Part shown: piece after piece, positions 1 through 11,682 of the stretch
Layout of the letters: each line of letters opens with the position of its first letter
How positions within the stretch are numbered: position 1 is the first letter of the stretch
DNA from: Moniliophthora roreri
Lineage: Eukaryota > Basidiomycota > Agaricomycetes > Agaricales > Marasmiaceae
Assembly (NCBI GenBank): GCA_001466705.2
Contig: LATX02000154.1
Span: 186,001-250,000 of the forward strand
DNA: 64,000 nt
Direction: 5' to 3'
Translations under genes and position numbers: made by a program
Notes under the pieces: generated by a model
Databases searched by the model: none
What the model was told of the DNA's origin: nothing
What the model saw: only the letters and a program-made list of their open reading frames with translations

Positions 1-287
1 TTGACCCTAGGCTCAAGCCGGGTTGCCATTTCGTATGAAGTAGCTGACTCTTTACAGACTCTTTACATCTTTATATCAATGATATTAGGAAACGGAACTC
101 CATATTTACAACAATAAGATACTACCCTTAGGATATGCGAGCCTCAATGTATAAAACCAGTAGCGATCTTGACTGATCCACCAAGATTTCCTTTGATGTT
201 CGTCAGAGTTTGGGCAGCTAGTGCTACAGTGGCTTTGCCATGATCTTTTAGAGCTGTACGAAATGTGGTCAACACCTCACGCGTGAG

Positions 288-3200
288 TCAGGGACCAGAC
301 AAGGATTGCGTACCTTGATTACTGGCCCAGTAAGTAACTTCAGCGGGAATCTTATCGTTCAAAAAGTCTGTCGCGACCTTGACCATGTTGGCAAATTGTG
401 CAGTGTTCCAGTCTTTGTATGCTCCGACCACATCGTAATTTGTCCCCTGGGCTTTCAAGGCGCTTTGGAATAATGTCCTATGAGAGACGAGACGCAGATC
501 AATGGGAAAAATTCTTGAGGGAAATGATTCTACGAACCAGCCGTTCAACATCCCGTCGTATGAAGCCTTGAGGGAATCTTGAACCTCCTTCTGATTCAAG
601 TATGCAAAGACGCTGCGTAGACATGATTACCCCTTCCGACAAAACGACTGATAGGACACTTACTCAACGATATTTCCGAAGCTTTTAATGCGATCAAGAG
701 GCGCCAAGTTTTTATAGTTATCTACTCCGATTATATTCTTGGAGCCCGCCCAAATCTAAGCAGGAAAGGTAAGAAATGAGTCTCAATAGGTCTGAAGCAC
801 AGCTGACGAGCTTGAGGACGTACAATTGCCTTCAAGCCATTCAACTTAGCATCGAAAACTTGTAGATTAGAGGTATCGGCAGACGTTCCGAGGACGCGAT
901 AGATAGTTTCTTCGGGCGTCGATCCAATCGCCGGAGGCGTTACCCCAAGAGATGACCAAGTTTTCTGGAAGAAACCTCCTGCGTCAAAGACCTTCGTAAA
1001 ATCAATGACACCTTGCTTCATCGTGCCACCTCCCGGGAGAGTGCCATAAACCAATGACTGTGCGAACGATTTCACACTTTGAAGTTCGGTGACATGCTCG
1101 GTTACATATCGTGATCCAGGGACCTTCGTAGAGCCCGTAGCTAGCCCAGCAACAGCACATCCGATAGGTTTAGCCTGACTGATGACGAGTTTCCCGCCGT
1201 CGATGAGAGCTTTGACAGTAGGATAGGGTGATGCTCGGAAACTGTTTTTTTTGGCGGTCCGCACTGGCCCTGGTCCACATATAGCCTGGAGACGCGAACT
1301 CCCCCTTTTCACTAATTCGTGATATTCTTCGGTGGCATTTTTCATTGATAAATCTCGCCGCTTGAATTCCCATGGTGAACCGGGACTGCCAGGATCTTCA
1401 CTGTCATCTTCACCAGAAACGAAGCAGTCTTGTTCAAACAGATAGACTTCAGTGTAATCGGAAGCGTCCGCCTCATCGCCATGTTCATTGCTCTCGAGGT
1501 ATAGGGAGTCGGGAACAGCGCACAGATTGTCATACGGGAGGGGGGCCTTAGTTGTGACACACTCAGCGTTATATCCTCATTCACAGTACCACGTCCACTC
1601 ACCGTATTTTGACTCTGCGAGCTGTCGCAGCAGAAGTAAGACCGTGTCCCTCCTATGCATCCCGTACTGTCCGCTGCAATTGGTGTTTTGCCAGCTGGAC
1701 ACTCTCCCTGGCATTTATAATCAATGGGAAGGATTGCAAACGCCCAATCGACCCAGCTACTTCGAGCTTGGTACCTAACACAAGACTTCAAATCAGAACA
1801 CTCAGAATAACGGATTTGTGGATTTCCTACCAGGCACAGTTGGCGTCATTGTAGGGGTTTTCCTTCTCGCAACAGAAACTTTTGAAGCCTTCGGGAATGA
1901 TGATACATCAATTGGTGGAGGCCAATCCACAACAAAGTGCCTACCTCCTGTACGCACACAACCCTGCTCTCCTCCCGCGCCTTCTTTTCCAGTAGTAATC
2001 TTAGTCGGCTTATCGGCAGGGCAGCTCGCAGACGCATAGTAGAAGAGTGGTCCTGCCAAAGCTGCCGCGGCACAAATCGGAGCAGAGCCTTCCCAGTCTG
2101 TAGATGACAAAACCATTCTTTTATTCGTACATGTAAAGACTCAAAAGAGTGGTACTTACGGCAAGATCCAATTCCACTGTCAGTGGTAGTTTCTTGACAG
2201 CACAGGACTTTATGTCCAGTCCAGCAAGCTGATAGGGATTGATCAGCTCATGTTTCAGAACGAGGCAGAGTTCTGACACATACATGATCCAGTAGCACTG
2301 GTGTCAGAAGACACTTCGACCTCGCCGTCATGGCACTTTCCTTTGCAGAATGGCGCAGTGCCACGCCATTCACAAGTAGGCACATCTGGGTAGTTCGACG
2401 CTTTAGCAAAAGACCGAATGAAGGAGATTTTGAATAAACTTACTATTGCTAGGACTATCAAGAAAGACAAGGTCATTGAGTACTGCTAACCACTGGCATA
2501 GAATAAACCCACCAGCAGTAGTTTCGAGTCTGGCCACCGCTACAACCAGTGTATATTCCTGCGTTCCCGCGGTTTTTACCGTCAGATCGCTGGGCCGCAC
2601 GAAGGCCAGACGGGCAGTCTTTGCCGCACTCTCCCCATATACATTGGCCAACTGCGGAGGGGACGACAGCGAGCTGTCGAGGGATGAACTCCGTCCTTCC
2701 GGTAGCAGCGTTCAAAGCACGTGCCGCTGTACCTTGACGGTCATCAGTAGATACAGCCCAGACCTGCGTATGGTGACAGACTACAGTTAAACCGAGTCAG
2801 GAAAGAGAAAGGAGGGACTCACCATGACTCCGCCCAAGCACAGGCCATTAGCATAGTCGAGCTTCATCTTGAGCGTTTCTTCGTCGTCATACGAAACCCA
2901 CTGGTTGGTGTCCCAGACTACGTTCTTCACCTTTGCATCATTGTCAAGTGTGACTTTGGCACCAGCGGCAATGACATCTTGTATTTCGGAATACGAAAGT
3001 GTTCCGGCGGAGGCCGTGCAACGACCGGGATTGCCTCCAGCGGAGAAAGGGCATCCAGCGTGGGCACAGGAAGGATCTGACAGCGTAAAACTTCGCCCAT
3101 AAAACCCAAGTCCTAATACGACTTGCTTTGGATCAATCTGACGATAACGTAAATGAGACGACACAGTCAAAGATACGCTGAACCGATTACATTGTTTCTC

Positions 3201-4614
3201 CAGAGGAGGTCAAGAGTGTTTGTGATCTCTGTGATGTTAGTATGAGCATTGATAACGGGGCCAATGTATGGATTCGTGCTGTCCCACGTTCCTGACAAAA
3301 AACTAAGTAAGCTCAAGTCCATTGACATGCGAATGATATTTACCGTGCAAATCATACGACATCACGTTCTAAGGAATTCTTGTTAACCGAAGTGTTAATC
3401 GAAAAGAAAGGGACGGGAACATACAAACCAATCGATGATAGACGCCATTTGAACTATGTCAAAATGTTGCATGTACCAATACCTACGAGCCCTTAATCCT
3501 AGATTCCTCTACTATCGATAGAGAAGTCAACTTACGATGAGGGAATGGTGAGCGTGAGACCGTATTTATGTCCACTTGACCCCAAGGCATTCTTCAAGTT
3601 CTTTAAGAACGATATATAGTTTGCATAATCGGCTGGTTTCCCGGAACGCTCAGGAGCCACAGGGTACTCCCTGGATATCATCTTCAGTCCTGTGTTCAGG
3701 AAAAAGATAAATTATCACTTACCAGTCAATATCTACTCCATCGAACCCGTAAGTACCCATGAATTGGATCAAAGAGCTGAAAAAGCGACGCTGAGCGTCA
3801 GCAGAACCAGCGAGATCGGAGAAGGTAGTTGCGGTCGGCTGATCCGGGTCATTCATCGACCACCCGCCGATGGAAATCCAGGTCTCAAGTCCAGGATTGA
3901 CTTGCTTCAAAGCCGTGAATCGGGGGTAAAGCTCCTTGTCGAGCTCGGCCATGGGAGCCACCGCGAAAGTTTTTGGATCCACGAACGCAAATGCATAGTT
4001 TAGATGCGTGTAGGTTCCAAGTGGTATGTTTTCGGGAAACACTTTGAATTCGACGATATCAGTATAAGATACCAGGGAAATTACGGAATGGAACGTACTT
4101 CCGTCGCAGGCTCGAGTTGTTGACCACCCTTCATAATATCCTGTGAGAAGGTCATTAGTTGGTCATCAGTAAGGAAAACATTAGTTCGACGTACCGACGA
4201 CTCTATTGGTTGCCGAGTTACCAGAACATGATGGTCGTTTAACGGTGTTACTACCGCAAAACTCCTCAGTAGTACCACAAAATCCAAACTTGCTGCAGCA
4301 CACATTCAGAGGGCATTTTTCATGAGCTGACCATTGTGGACCCCAACCAGGATCACAGTCGGATTTCTGGTCACAAGACGAAACGCAGTTCTCGGCTGAG
4401 CAATAGTCTGGACCTAATCCGCAAACATTGTTCTTCCCGCAGCATCCGATTTTGCAGGGTTGAGTAGGTGAACTAGACGTGCGTGAGCTGAAGTATAGCA
4501 GACAGTAATTCTGGAAGTATCTCACCAGGAAAAAGGATCGGCAGGCGGGTCGGCCGCGAAGACTTGTAAGGATAGGTTGAGAACTGCTAAAAGAGTGAAC
4601 GGGAGTGATCTCAT
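288..4614 (-). CDS. Secreted GH18 chitinase with CBM18 modules and long C-terminal extension (subgroup C type)
   Basis: Predicted to hydrolyse beta-1,4-linked N-acetylglucosamine in chitin outside the cell. Exon 1 (4614-4526) encodes a signal peptide starting MRSLPFTLLAVL. Two cysteine-rich CBM18-like chitin-binding modules follow (about 4465-4240; CKIGCCGKNNVCG, then CPLNVCCSKFGFCG). The GH18 barrel spans about 4080-2780: the SIGGW strand, the catalytic DGVDIDWE motif with its Trp codon split by an intron near 3719, then YWYMQHFD, NVMSYDLHGTWD and GLGFYGRSF. Downstream are repeated Cys/Trp blocks (WRGTAPFC, GSCWTGHKVLCC, FKSFCCEKENPY), an acidic linker and a conserved tail (CGPGPV; about 1340-290), the layout of fungal subgroup C chitinases. 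All exons can be joined without a stop; splices near 2480 and 830 are the least certain. Its neighbour at 5396 is a divergent LysM gene. Family assignment is firm; the wall or prey target is inferred. Confidence 0.88.
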
Positions 4615-5395
4615 CGTACGTAGAGAAAGTCGGAGAGGGAACCGTACGTGATGAAACTCGAGCTGAAAAGCTGGCACGATTTTAAGGATAGAATGCTACC
4701 GATATTCGAGTATCATAATCTGAGAGCGGCGTCCTCGGAAGAATTGATAGGTACGAGCGAGTGACAAAAAATAGATCTGTAAGGATGATATGAATCAATA
4801 CAATCGTCTTGACGTGGCTGATGGCCCAACTAGAAGTGATGGAGAATGTAGGGAAAGTGTGCCGTTTCACGAGGCTCGTACCTCAATCTAGTAAGGTCTG
4901 GATGCAGAAAATTCAATTTAATCCCAAGGCAGGAAGCTATTTAGACGCTGATATCGGATGTTGACGCCTGTGTTGGGGTAGGACATTTTCTGGCTGTTCT
5001 TGTAGAATGAGGGCTTTGAAACGGTAGGATGCTTGCAGGCGGAGGTTCAAGCTTGAAATCTGAGCGTGTGAGCCGCGTCATGTGAATAGAGTACAATGCC
5101 TTAGGGCAAAGTGCCGCTTGCGCTACTCTCCAACGGCAGTTCCCACACACGTTCACGTCCATCGGCTACAGTTGCAACCAGGCACACTCTACACTCGCTC
5201 TACAGATTCTTGCGGTTCCTGTCAGAGGAACGCATGGACTCGACGCCCTTCGGACACACCGGAAGCTGAATGGGATGGAGAATTGACACGCATCATTGAA
5301 GAATTTAATGGATGGGCGCCCGGGTGGTAAGTTTAACTTTTTTCCAACAAGTTTTAGTTATAACTTGTTGAGCAAGTCCGGGTCTCTCTAGCAAC
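4615..5395. promoter_or_regulatory. Shared intergenic region between divergent chitinase and LysM genes
   Basis: About 780 bp separate the two start codons and no supported coding sequence lies between them. Because the genes diverge, this interval must hold both promoters. I could not pick out a convincing TATA box or a named operator by eye, so joint regulation is an inference from the arrangement. Confidence 0.5.
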
Positions 5396-7318
5396 ATGGC
5401 TCTTTTTCGCGCTTCTGTTTTGTGGTCAATAGCCGCACTGGTGTTGGCTCAGGACAGCTTCTTCTTCACGAACAACACCCTCGGTCCCACAGCAAACCCT
5501 TTACTATCAGAAGGTTGCAAAAATGCAATGCTGGCATCCATCTCCTGCGATCCAAATGTAATCGATATCATGACCTCCGACTACTATGGCTCCTTGGGAA
5601 ACCAGACCATCCAGGACAACCTCTGCAATCCTTCGTGTGGACAAGCGTTGGAATCCTATCGGTCTTCGGTAGCTTCAGCGTGCGCGTCCGACCTTCAACC
5701 ATTTGACGGGCTCCCTGCAACGTATTTTGGAGACGCTGCTGAAGCCGCTTGGAAGACTTTCTGCCTCCGGGATTCCTTTACCGGGCAATACTGCACAGGT
5801 GGGCCTGAGTCTTCTTCATTGACAATTCTTCCGTGATTGACAAACTTTTTCATTGAGACTATTTCGAGGGAATTTTCGGTTCCTCTGAAACAGACAGCAG
5901 CGGCACCGATTTACCTCAAGGCCAACTCTGCTCTGAATGTGTTGTGAACACGTTCATACAGATGCAGAGCACGCCGTACTCCAACTACGATGACAAGCTC
6001 GTTTCAGTGTGGACCGAAATTCAGAACAAGTGTTCCTTGAGTCACAACACCACCATTCCTTCCCTTCCCACAAACATTACTGGTTTCCCCGGTTATGCCT
6101 TACCCAACTCGTCCTATAGCGGTGGCTGTCTCTCCGGAAACACATACGCCGTGGAGAGTGGCGACACTTGCCAGGCGATATCACAAAAAAAAAGCGTCGC
6201 AGTTGGTACCCTCATCAGTATCAATAATATTTTACCCCAGTGCACAAATATCTTCGTAGGGCAAGAGCTCTGCCTTCCTCAACAGTGTACCACGTACACA
6301 GTACAGCCCGGAGACACTTGTTTCGATATTGCCAACGCGCACAACTTGCTCTACTCTGAACTTCTCGCCTACAACCCCACCATCAACAGATATTGCACAA
6401 ACCTCTTGTCTGGTATCAATATCTGTGTCAGTTCTCCGGGAGGAACTTGGAGTGGGGATCCGATCGAAGGTGCCACACCTGTTGAGACAGGGCAGTATGC
6501 TACGGAGACCGTAGCGCCACCTGGAGGTATAGCTGCCGGTACGTTTCCACTACCGCCCGTGAAAGTCCGCTATCTTCTCATACAAGAATTCCATCAGGTA
6601 CCACTACTCGTTGCGGAAAATGGTACAAAGTTCAAAGCGTACGTTATCATCATCCCTGAAATATTTATATGGTCTTCTTAAGCCTTCCTTCTTATGCTCA
6701 GGGCGACTTTTGTCAGCTAGTAGCGCTCAACAACACAATAACGCTTGATCTTTTCGAGGCAATCAACCCATCTATCAACGCTGATTGCACAAATCTCGTC
6801 GTTGGCCTCTACTATTGTACCAGGCCAACGGCGGATTGGAATGAAACATCTTCGGAACCTGCTACGACGACAACTGTAGCACCGCCAACAGCGACCCCCA
6901 GCGGTAGGCGACCCGATTATTATCCGGGAAAAACATCTGAACCCTTCATATAGGTACGACCAATGCCTGCTTTACGTGGTATGTCATCCAACCTGGTGAC
7001 TTTTGCGGCCTCGTTCAGGCGCAATTCGGGATCACCTTTGCCCAGCTGCAGTTTTGGAACCCGTCGTTGCTGTCCGACTGCTCGAATTTACTTCTTGGTG
7101 AGGCATATTGCGTGTCTGGAGCAACTCAGCCACCGGCTGCAGACCGGTTGGTTCCACGGCATCCTGCGCCTGCTGTAATAACGGGTGGCGTCGCTATTGG
7201 GTATCCCTATGTACGACCTGGGCTGTCTACATTTGGAATGGCAATTGAGCCAGAGAGGAACCCCGTGAAACGAGTAGTTGATTCACATAGAAGAGCTCAT
7301 AGGTCTTGGGGATTCTGA
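5396..7318 (+). CDS. Secreted protein with four LysM chitin-binding modules
   Basis: Five exons (5396-5798, 5858-6538, 6598-6638, 6702-6903, 6954-7318) join in frame to 563 codons plus stop. The start MALFRASVLWSIAALVLAQ is a clear signal peptide. Residues about 20-190 form a cysteine-rich region without LysM. Four LysM modules follow: NTYAVESGDTCQAI, TTYTVQPGDTCFDI, WYKVQSGDFCQLV and WYVIQPGDFCGLV, each ending in an N-P/C-T-N or C-S-N block. LysM modules bind N-acetylglucosamine oligomers. No catalytic domain is present, so this is a binding protein, possibly one that masks or presents chitin. The tiny 41-nt exon 3 is supported because it supplies the conserved start of LysM 3. It lies head to head with the GH18 chitinase. 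Effector versus self-wall role cannot be told from sequence. Confidence 0.88.
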
Positions 7319-7549
7319 TTTACTGGTCAAAGAGTATATTATTACATTCATTTATCCCGATTTATTTCTTAGTACTTGATAGCTACACATGTACAGAATA
7401 TTGTGTTGAGGTCCAAACCAGGAATCGCCCACGACCGTGTACGCGTGTAGTCTTTTCGCTCAATGAACATTTGAACGGCCTTCGGCCCAGTTCCGGCCTG
7501 GAATAATCTAAGAATAATGCTTCCAGGTGCTTAGTCTCCTACTATCACT

Positions 7550-8405
7550 ATGGCCGACTCAGAAGCAGCGCGTTATCTACCACCGGGATGGACTGAAGAG
7601 CGTTTAGCAAACGCGACTGAAGCAGACTATGAATCTCTCACAGACGAGGTGAGCACAATAAAAACTTGATAATCGTCTGTACCGAAACCAGTTTGTCTAT
7701 TCAGGAATTCTCTCGCCTCCAAAATCGCTGGAAAGTCCTCGCGCTGGCAATGTTTGACAACGACAGGCCCAGATCTCCAACGCCCGCAGCTTTCGTTGAA
7801 GCAATCCGCGCTGAACATCTCGTGGGTGAAGAATGGGGCTTTGTAGTGATGCGGACTGTGTATGATGATGACGAGGCGGATAATCGATGGAAGGAATTTC
7901 AGCAAAGATGGGAAGAGAGCATTGAGAGGCAGATGGACCCTTCTCATGGAGTTGGCATTGAGGAAGTGCGAGATTTCTTCAGGGTGTGGTGGATTCAAGA
8001 CCGGGAGGCTCTCAATGGTGCTGGCATGGATGCTGTTAGGGAGTGCGTAGCACATCGTCTCTTGGAATCAGCGGTATCTTATCACTCGTTGCTCTCAGCT
8101 ATTTCAACCAACTTCCTGAAGTTCCCCGAGGCCTGGATCATGACATGTGTCTCGCTGTCAACGAGGCTTCCTTAGGGTCTGTCCTCAAAGATACAACGTC
8201 TTTAGAGTCTCGACGTACCAGATTTGTGTATGCTGTCGACACAGAGTACGAAACTCACGAGGAGCCGGAGCATCGGGGCTATTTTCGAGTGTCGATGGAT
8301 GCACTGCTGGAAGACCTGTTCCCTATTCTTCTGACCAGGAGACAAGCACCAGAGGAGTTAGAGCCGGCAAACGAAGAGGAAGTCTGGGCAGGTTGGGGAG
8401 CATGA
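7550..8405 (+). CDS. Unknown protein with unresolved frame change
   Basis: I do not recognise this gene. Exon 1 (7550-7648) starts MADSEAARYLPPGWTEERL and ends at a GTGAGC donor. Exon 2 begins at 7705 in phase and runs through a charged region (RWKEFQQRWEESIERQ). A third coding stretch to 8405 reads GLDHDMCLAVNEASLGSVL and ends in an acidic tail (ANEEEVWAGWGA). The obvious intron 8047-8098 (GTAGCA to CTCTCAG) puts exon 3 out of phase and would end the protein within six codons. Either another splice pair is used or a small indel broke the gene. The LPPGW start recalls the opening of WW domains, but the second Trp is missing. Coding likelihood is moderate and the product is unknown. Confidence 0.5.
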
Positions 8406-9115
8406 GTTGTGAGGTGTTAGCCCATGTCAGTGTCCAGACCGTGAAGTCGTTTGTAGGATGGGAGAGGAGGAAGAAGATATGTGTGAACGTAAGAGAGGAC
8501 AGAGAGTTGTATACAATTATTATGGAATTGGGCTCGCGAAATGGCTCTTTGAATCAACCTCAGCCATCACGAGAGGGTACCAGGTTCAGTATGCTGAGTT
8601 TAATACCGGTCGTGTCATTCAACGCGTCGTTGTCTTCCCGCAGGTGGTCATGGTTCCAGTCTTTAACCGACGTGTATTATGCGTTATTACTGCATCGGTG
8701 GACACAAGGTTCACTCGGAGTATTCGATTCCTTGAACAGTGCTCAGTAAGGCGAGAAAAATTGCAAGATCTCACGCACACCACATAATGATAGTGCCAGC
8801 TTGAAACTGGGAAGACAAGTGATCAAGACGCGCACCGGCATTCAGATCGCATAGTATCATGATATTGAAGGAATAAGTACTCAATTGCATGCAAATCAGG
8901 GCGGCAAAAACGAAAGCGATACAGTAGCAGTCCAATCCGCCCAAGAAAATAACGATTACCCATACAAAGCATTAAGCGAAACGTGACAACGTCCGCCATA
9001 CAATACTCGAACACCCCCAGCTTTACAACTTATTCATCTCGTCGTGAATTGAGAATCCCAGCCTCCTCTGCGTCTTGGGTGCCTTCCTTCCTCCAGTTTG
9101 CCTTCAAATCAACCA
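8406..9115. other. Intergenic, no supported gene
   Basis: A 109-codon open frame at 8458-8787 directly follows the preceding gene but lacks any family feature or splice support. I treat it as 3' flanking sequence. Nothing else was recognised. Confidence 0.5.
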
Positions 9116-11047
9116 TTAATAAATGTCCTGAAGATGAGGACAACGCACAACTAACCTCTGCTCCTGACAAACAAAACTATCCGGTGCTCCTTCCCAGTCC
9201 TCTAATACATACCTCCGTACACCCTTTTTCGCACCTTCATCTTCCCCATCGCCGAATAGATCCAGGGCAAGCTGTGTATGTGACACCCCTGCATACGTCG
9301 TTGGACATCGAGGGTTCACGAGGATCTTCGCTGGGCGGAAGACACTATTCGGTACGCGCGGTGTATACTGCTGCGCTTCGGGTACGACGCCCCCACCGTC
9401 TTCGTCCGAGATCGCGTCATAATCCGAACCGGCATTAGCATCTGCGTCGACTCCTGCAGGTGGTTCGCGTTTGGCCTTGTCATCTACTTCGGCTTTGGCT
9501 TTGACGGCCTGCTCTTCTTCTGCCTCCTCAACGAGTTTGAGGTTGGTTTCCTCTTCTTGCTCCTGGTCCTCCTCAACATCTCTCTTCTTCTTTGCACGTC
9601 TGTCAGCCGATCCTCCCCCAAGTCTATTGTCCTCCTCCATCCCATCCTTTGCAGTTCTAACCCACAAGTCTCGACAAAACCATGCCTGGCTACTATCCAA
9701 ACACTCTCCTTCTCCTTTCTTTGCGCCTTCTTCTACTGCGTCCGCTCTAGAGAGATTTTGGTATCCTTCACCCGCACGATAATAAATATCCTGATAATAC
9801 GACTGTTTTGGATCGACGACATGAGTGCCGGATTCGCAGCAGAACACCTGGAACGGTAAATGTTGACTGTATCGTTTGGCACCGACTGCGTCTCGCGGTG
9901 GTACAGCATCTTTTTGTGATGACGATTTAGACTGGCGGAATTGGTCGCCTTCGATATCTCTCGTTCTCCATCTGTGAATGTACGTGTTAGTAAGTGACAG
10001 AACAAAAGAGGCGATGTAAACGAACCGGTCAGAAAAGATAAAGAAGCCATTATGCTCCGCCCAGTCCATCCCACAAACCATGGCTGCATCATTCGCCATA
10101 CTGACTTTTACTGTCTCCAGTATATCATTGGGACACGTAAAACCCTTTAACCAGATGACCCGCTCAAACACCACGCCTCTACGATCTCGCAACTCCCTCA
10201 GCGGCTCGAGCGCGAAGTTACGCATGTACGCTTCCTCGAGAGGATAGTAAGCAGCACTAGGGTCAGCCGTCATCGGTGGGACGCGGCGAATTCGGAAGGG
10301 GACGCTGAGGAGGGTAAGGACCGCTTCACACAAATCGGTGAGCGTTTCGGTGGAGTCGGACGAATCATAGTCTACCATTGACACGAAGAGGTTCTTCCCC
10401 CCGACTCTTTTTGCCAACTGGACGATCACAGCCAACTGGTCCACCAAAAAGTGGTCTGCGCTATGTATCACAATTGCGACATAGTAAAGGTGGTCTTGAC
10501 GAATTAAATCATCGTAGGCTTCGTCTGAAGAGTGCTTGTTGGCACCGAATGGTCGGGTAAGGGTAGGACAGAGAGCTGCAACCCATCCGTTTAGGGAAAG
10601 AAGCTGGTCAATGGCAGAGAGAACGTGCTGCGTGTCGGTGGGAGAGGTTTCGGGGGAGTTAATGCTAGTGCACGTATTTCATCAGTATTTTCGTTGTCGT
10701 AGGCAAAAGGACATAGGAAACAAACAAAATGACACTCACTAAGGCATCTGCCACCTCTGCCAATAATCCTCCATCCCTCCTCTAACAATACCCATCAACC
10801 AGTCCTCTTCTATTCTCTCGTCCCGTCCTATCCTCGCTTGTAAGAATTTGTGCCGTTGAACATTTAGCGTCTTATCTGGCCTCGTGTTACGTTCGATGAA
10901 GTTATGTTCCTCTATTTCATGGTGATGATGTTGGTGGTGTGATGAAGAAGTGGCAGACGAAGAGAAGAAGGTCAGCCGAAAGAATAACACAACGCCTACT
11001 ATGATGAAGAGCCGGGAGAAGGAGCGTCGGCGGAAGCTGAGTGTCAT
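9116..11047 (-). CDS. CAP59/CMT1-type alpha-1,3-mannosyltransferase (GT69)
   Basis: Three exons (11047-10740, 10664-10026, 9971-9116) join in frame. The N-terminus MTLSFRRRSFSRLFIIVGVV is a short cytosolic arginine-rich stretch plus one membrane anchor, as in Golgi type II glycosyltransferases, then a His-rich stem. The catalytic domain carries FVSMVDYDSSDST, PFRIRRVPPM, YYPLEEAYMRN, RVIWLKGFTCPNDI, VCGMDWAEHNGFFIFSDRW and FQVFCCESGTHVVDP, matching the CAP59_mtransfer family described from Cryptococcus CMT1 and CAP59. It should transfer mannose onto glycans in the secretory pathway. Oddly, about 100 acidic, Lys/Glu/Ala-rich residues (roughly 9690-9400) interrupt the C-terminal part before the conserved KILVNPRCPTTYAG block. 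A possible GTTAGT splice site near the end makes the last 12 residues uncertain. Confidence 0.85.
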
Positions 11048-11682
11048 TTTTTTGCCCCTCCTCGCTATTCTCCTTCCTCGACGGCGGTGGTGATGGCGGT
11101 GGTGAAAGAGAAAGGAACAACACTGGGGAACAATTTCGAGCTTCCCGTCATGTCATGTCGATCGTGCTGGCATCACCAGGTTATCTATCTATCTATTTCT
11201 ACCAGGTTGACATGCACAACCATTGTCATCTTAGAATACTCAAGGATCCTCTAGCGCAGCAAACCTCCCTCGTCGCCTGGAACTCGATCTTCACGCAGGT
11301 TCATTGGGCTAACATTGCACCCAGACCTGCCAGTTACTGTCCTCAAGCGTTCCCGGCTTTTACGCGTTGATGTCCTTGAAGTATTCACCTTTTATCTACG
11401 CCACTTGATCCCTCACAAACATACCTTTCCTACACTGGTTCCTGGATCGTGCCGCCGTGCTGGGGTGAGAAGCAATTCGTACGTTCTCTGCCGAACAAGC
11501 CGGTATGTCAGGTATACGCTGACAGTGAGAACGGCGCTAGGACGTCTTCATCTGTCAGCGACAGGTGAGGATGATTTCCTATTCAGTACGACACAATTAA
11601 AGATATTTCTAGGACAGATATACCCATGAGACATCATCCCCCTCTTTCATATCATACCACCCGCAAAGCTTCGACTTTCAAG
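11048..11682. other. Divergent promoter region, no gene seen
   Basis: This interval separates the start of the mannosyltransferase (-) from the start of the first P450 (+). It contains a short TCTA repeat near 11180 and several unsupported open frames. Both promoters should lie here. Confidence 0.45.

Noticed and set aside
8458..8787. 109-codon open frame downstream of the unknown gene at 7550
   Set aside because: Follows a stop codon directly and shows no domain or splice link; probably 3' flank.
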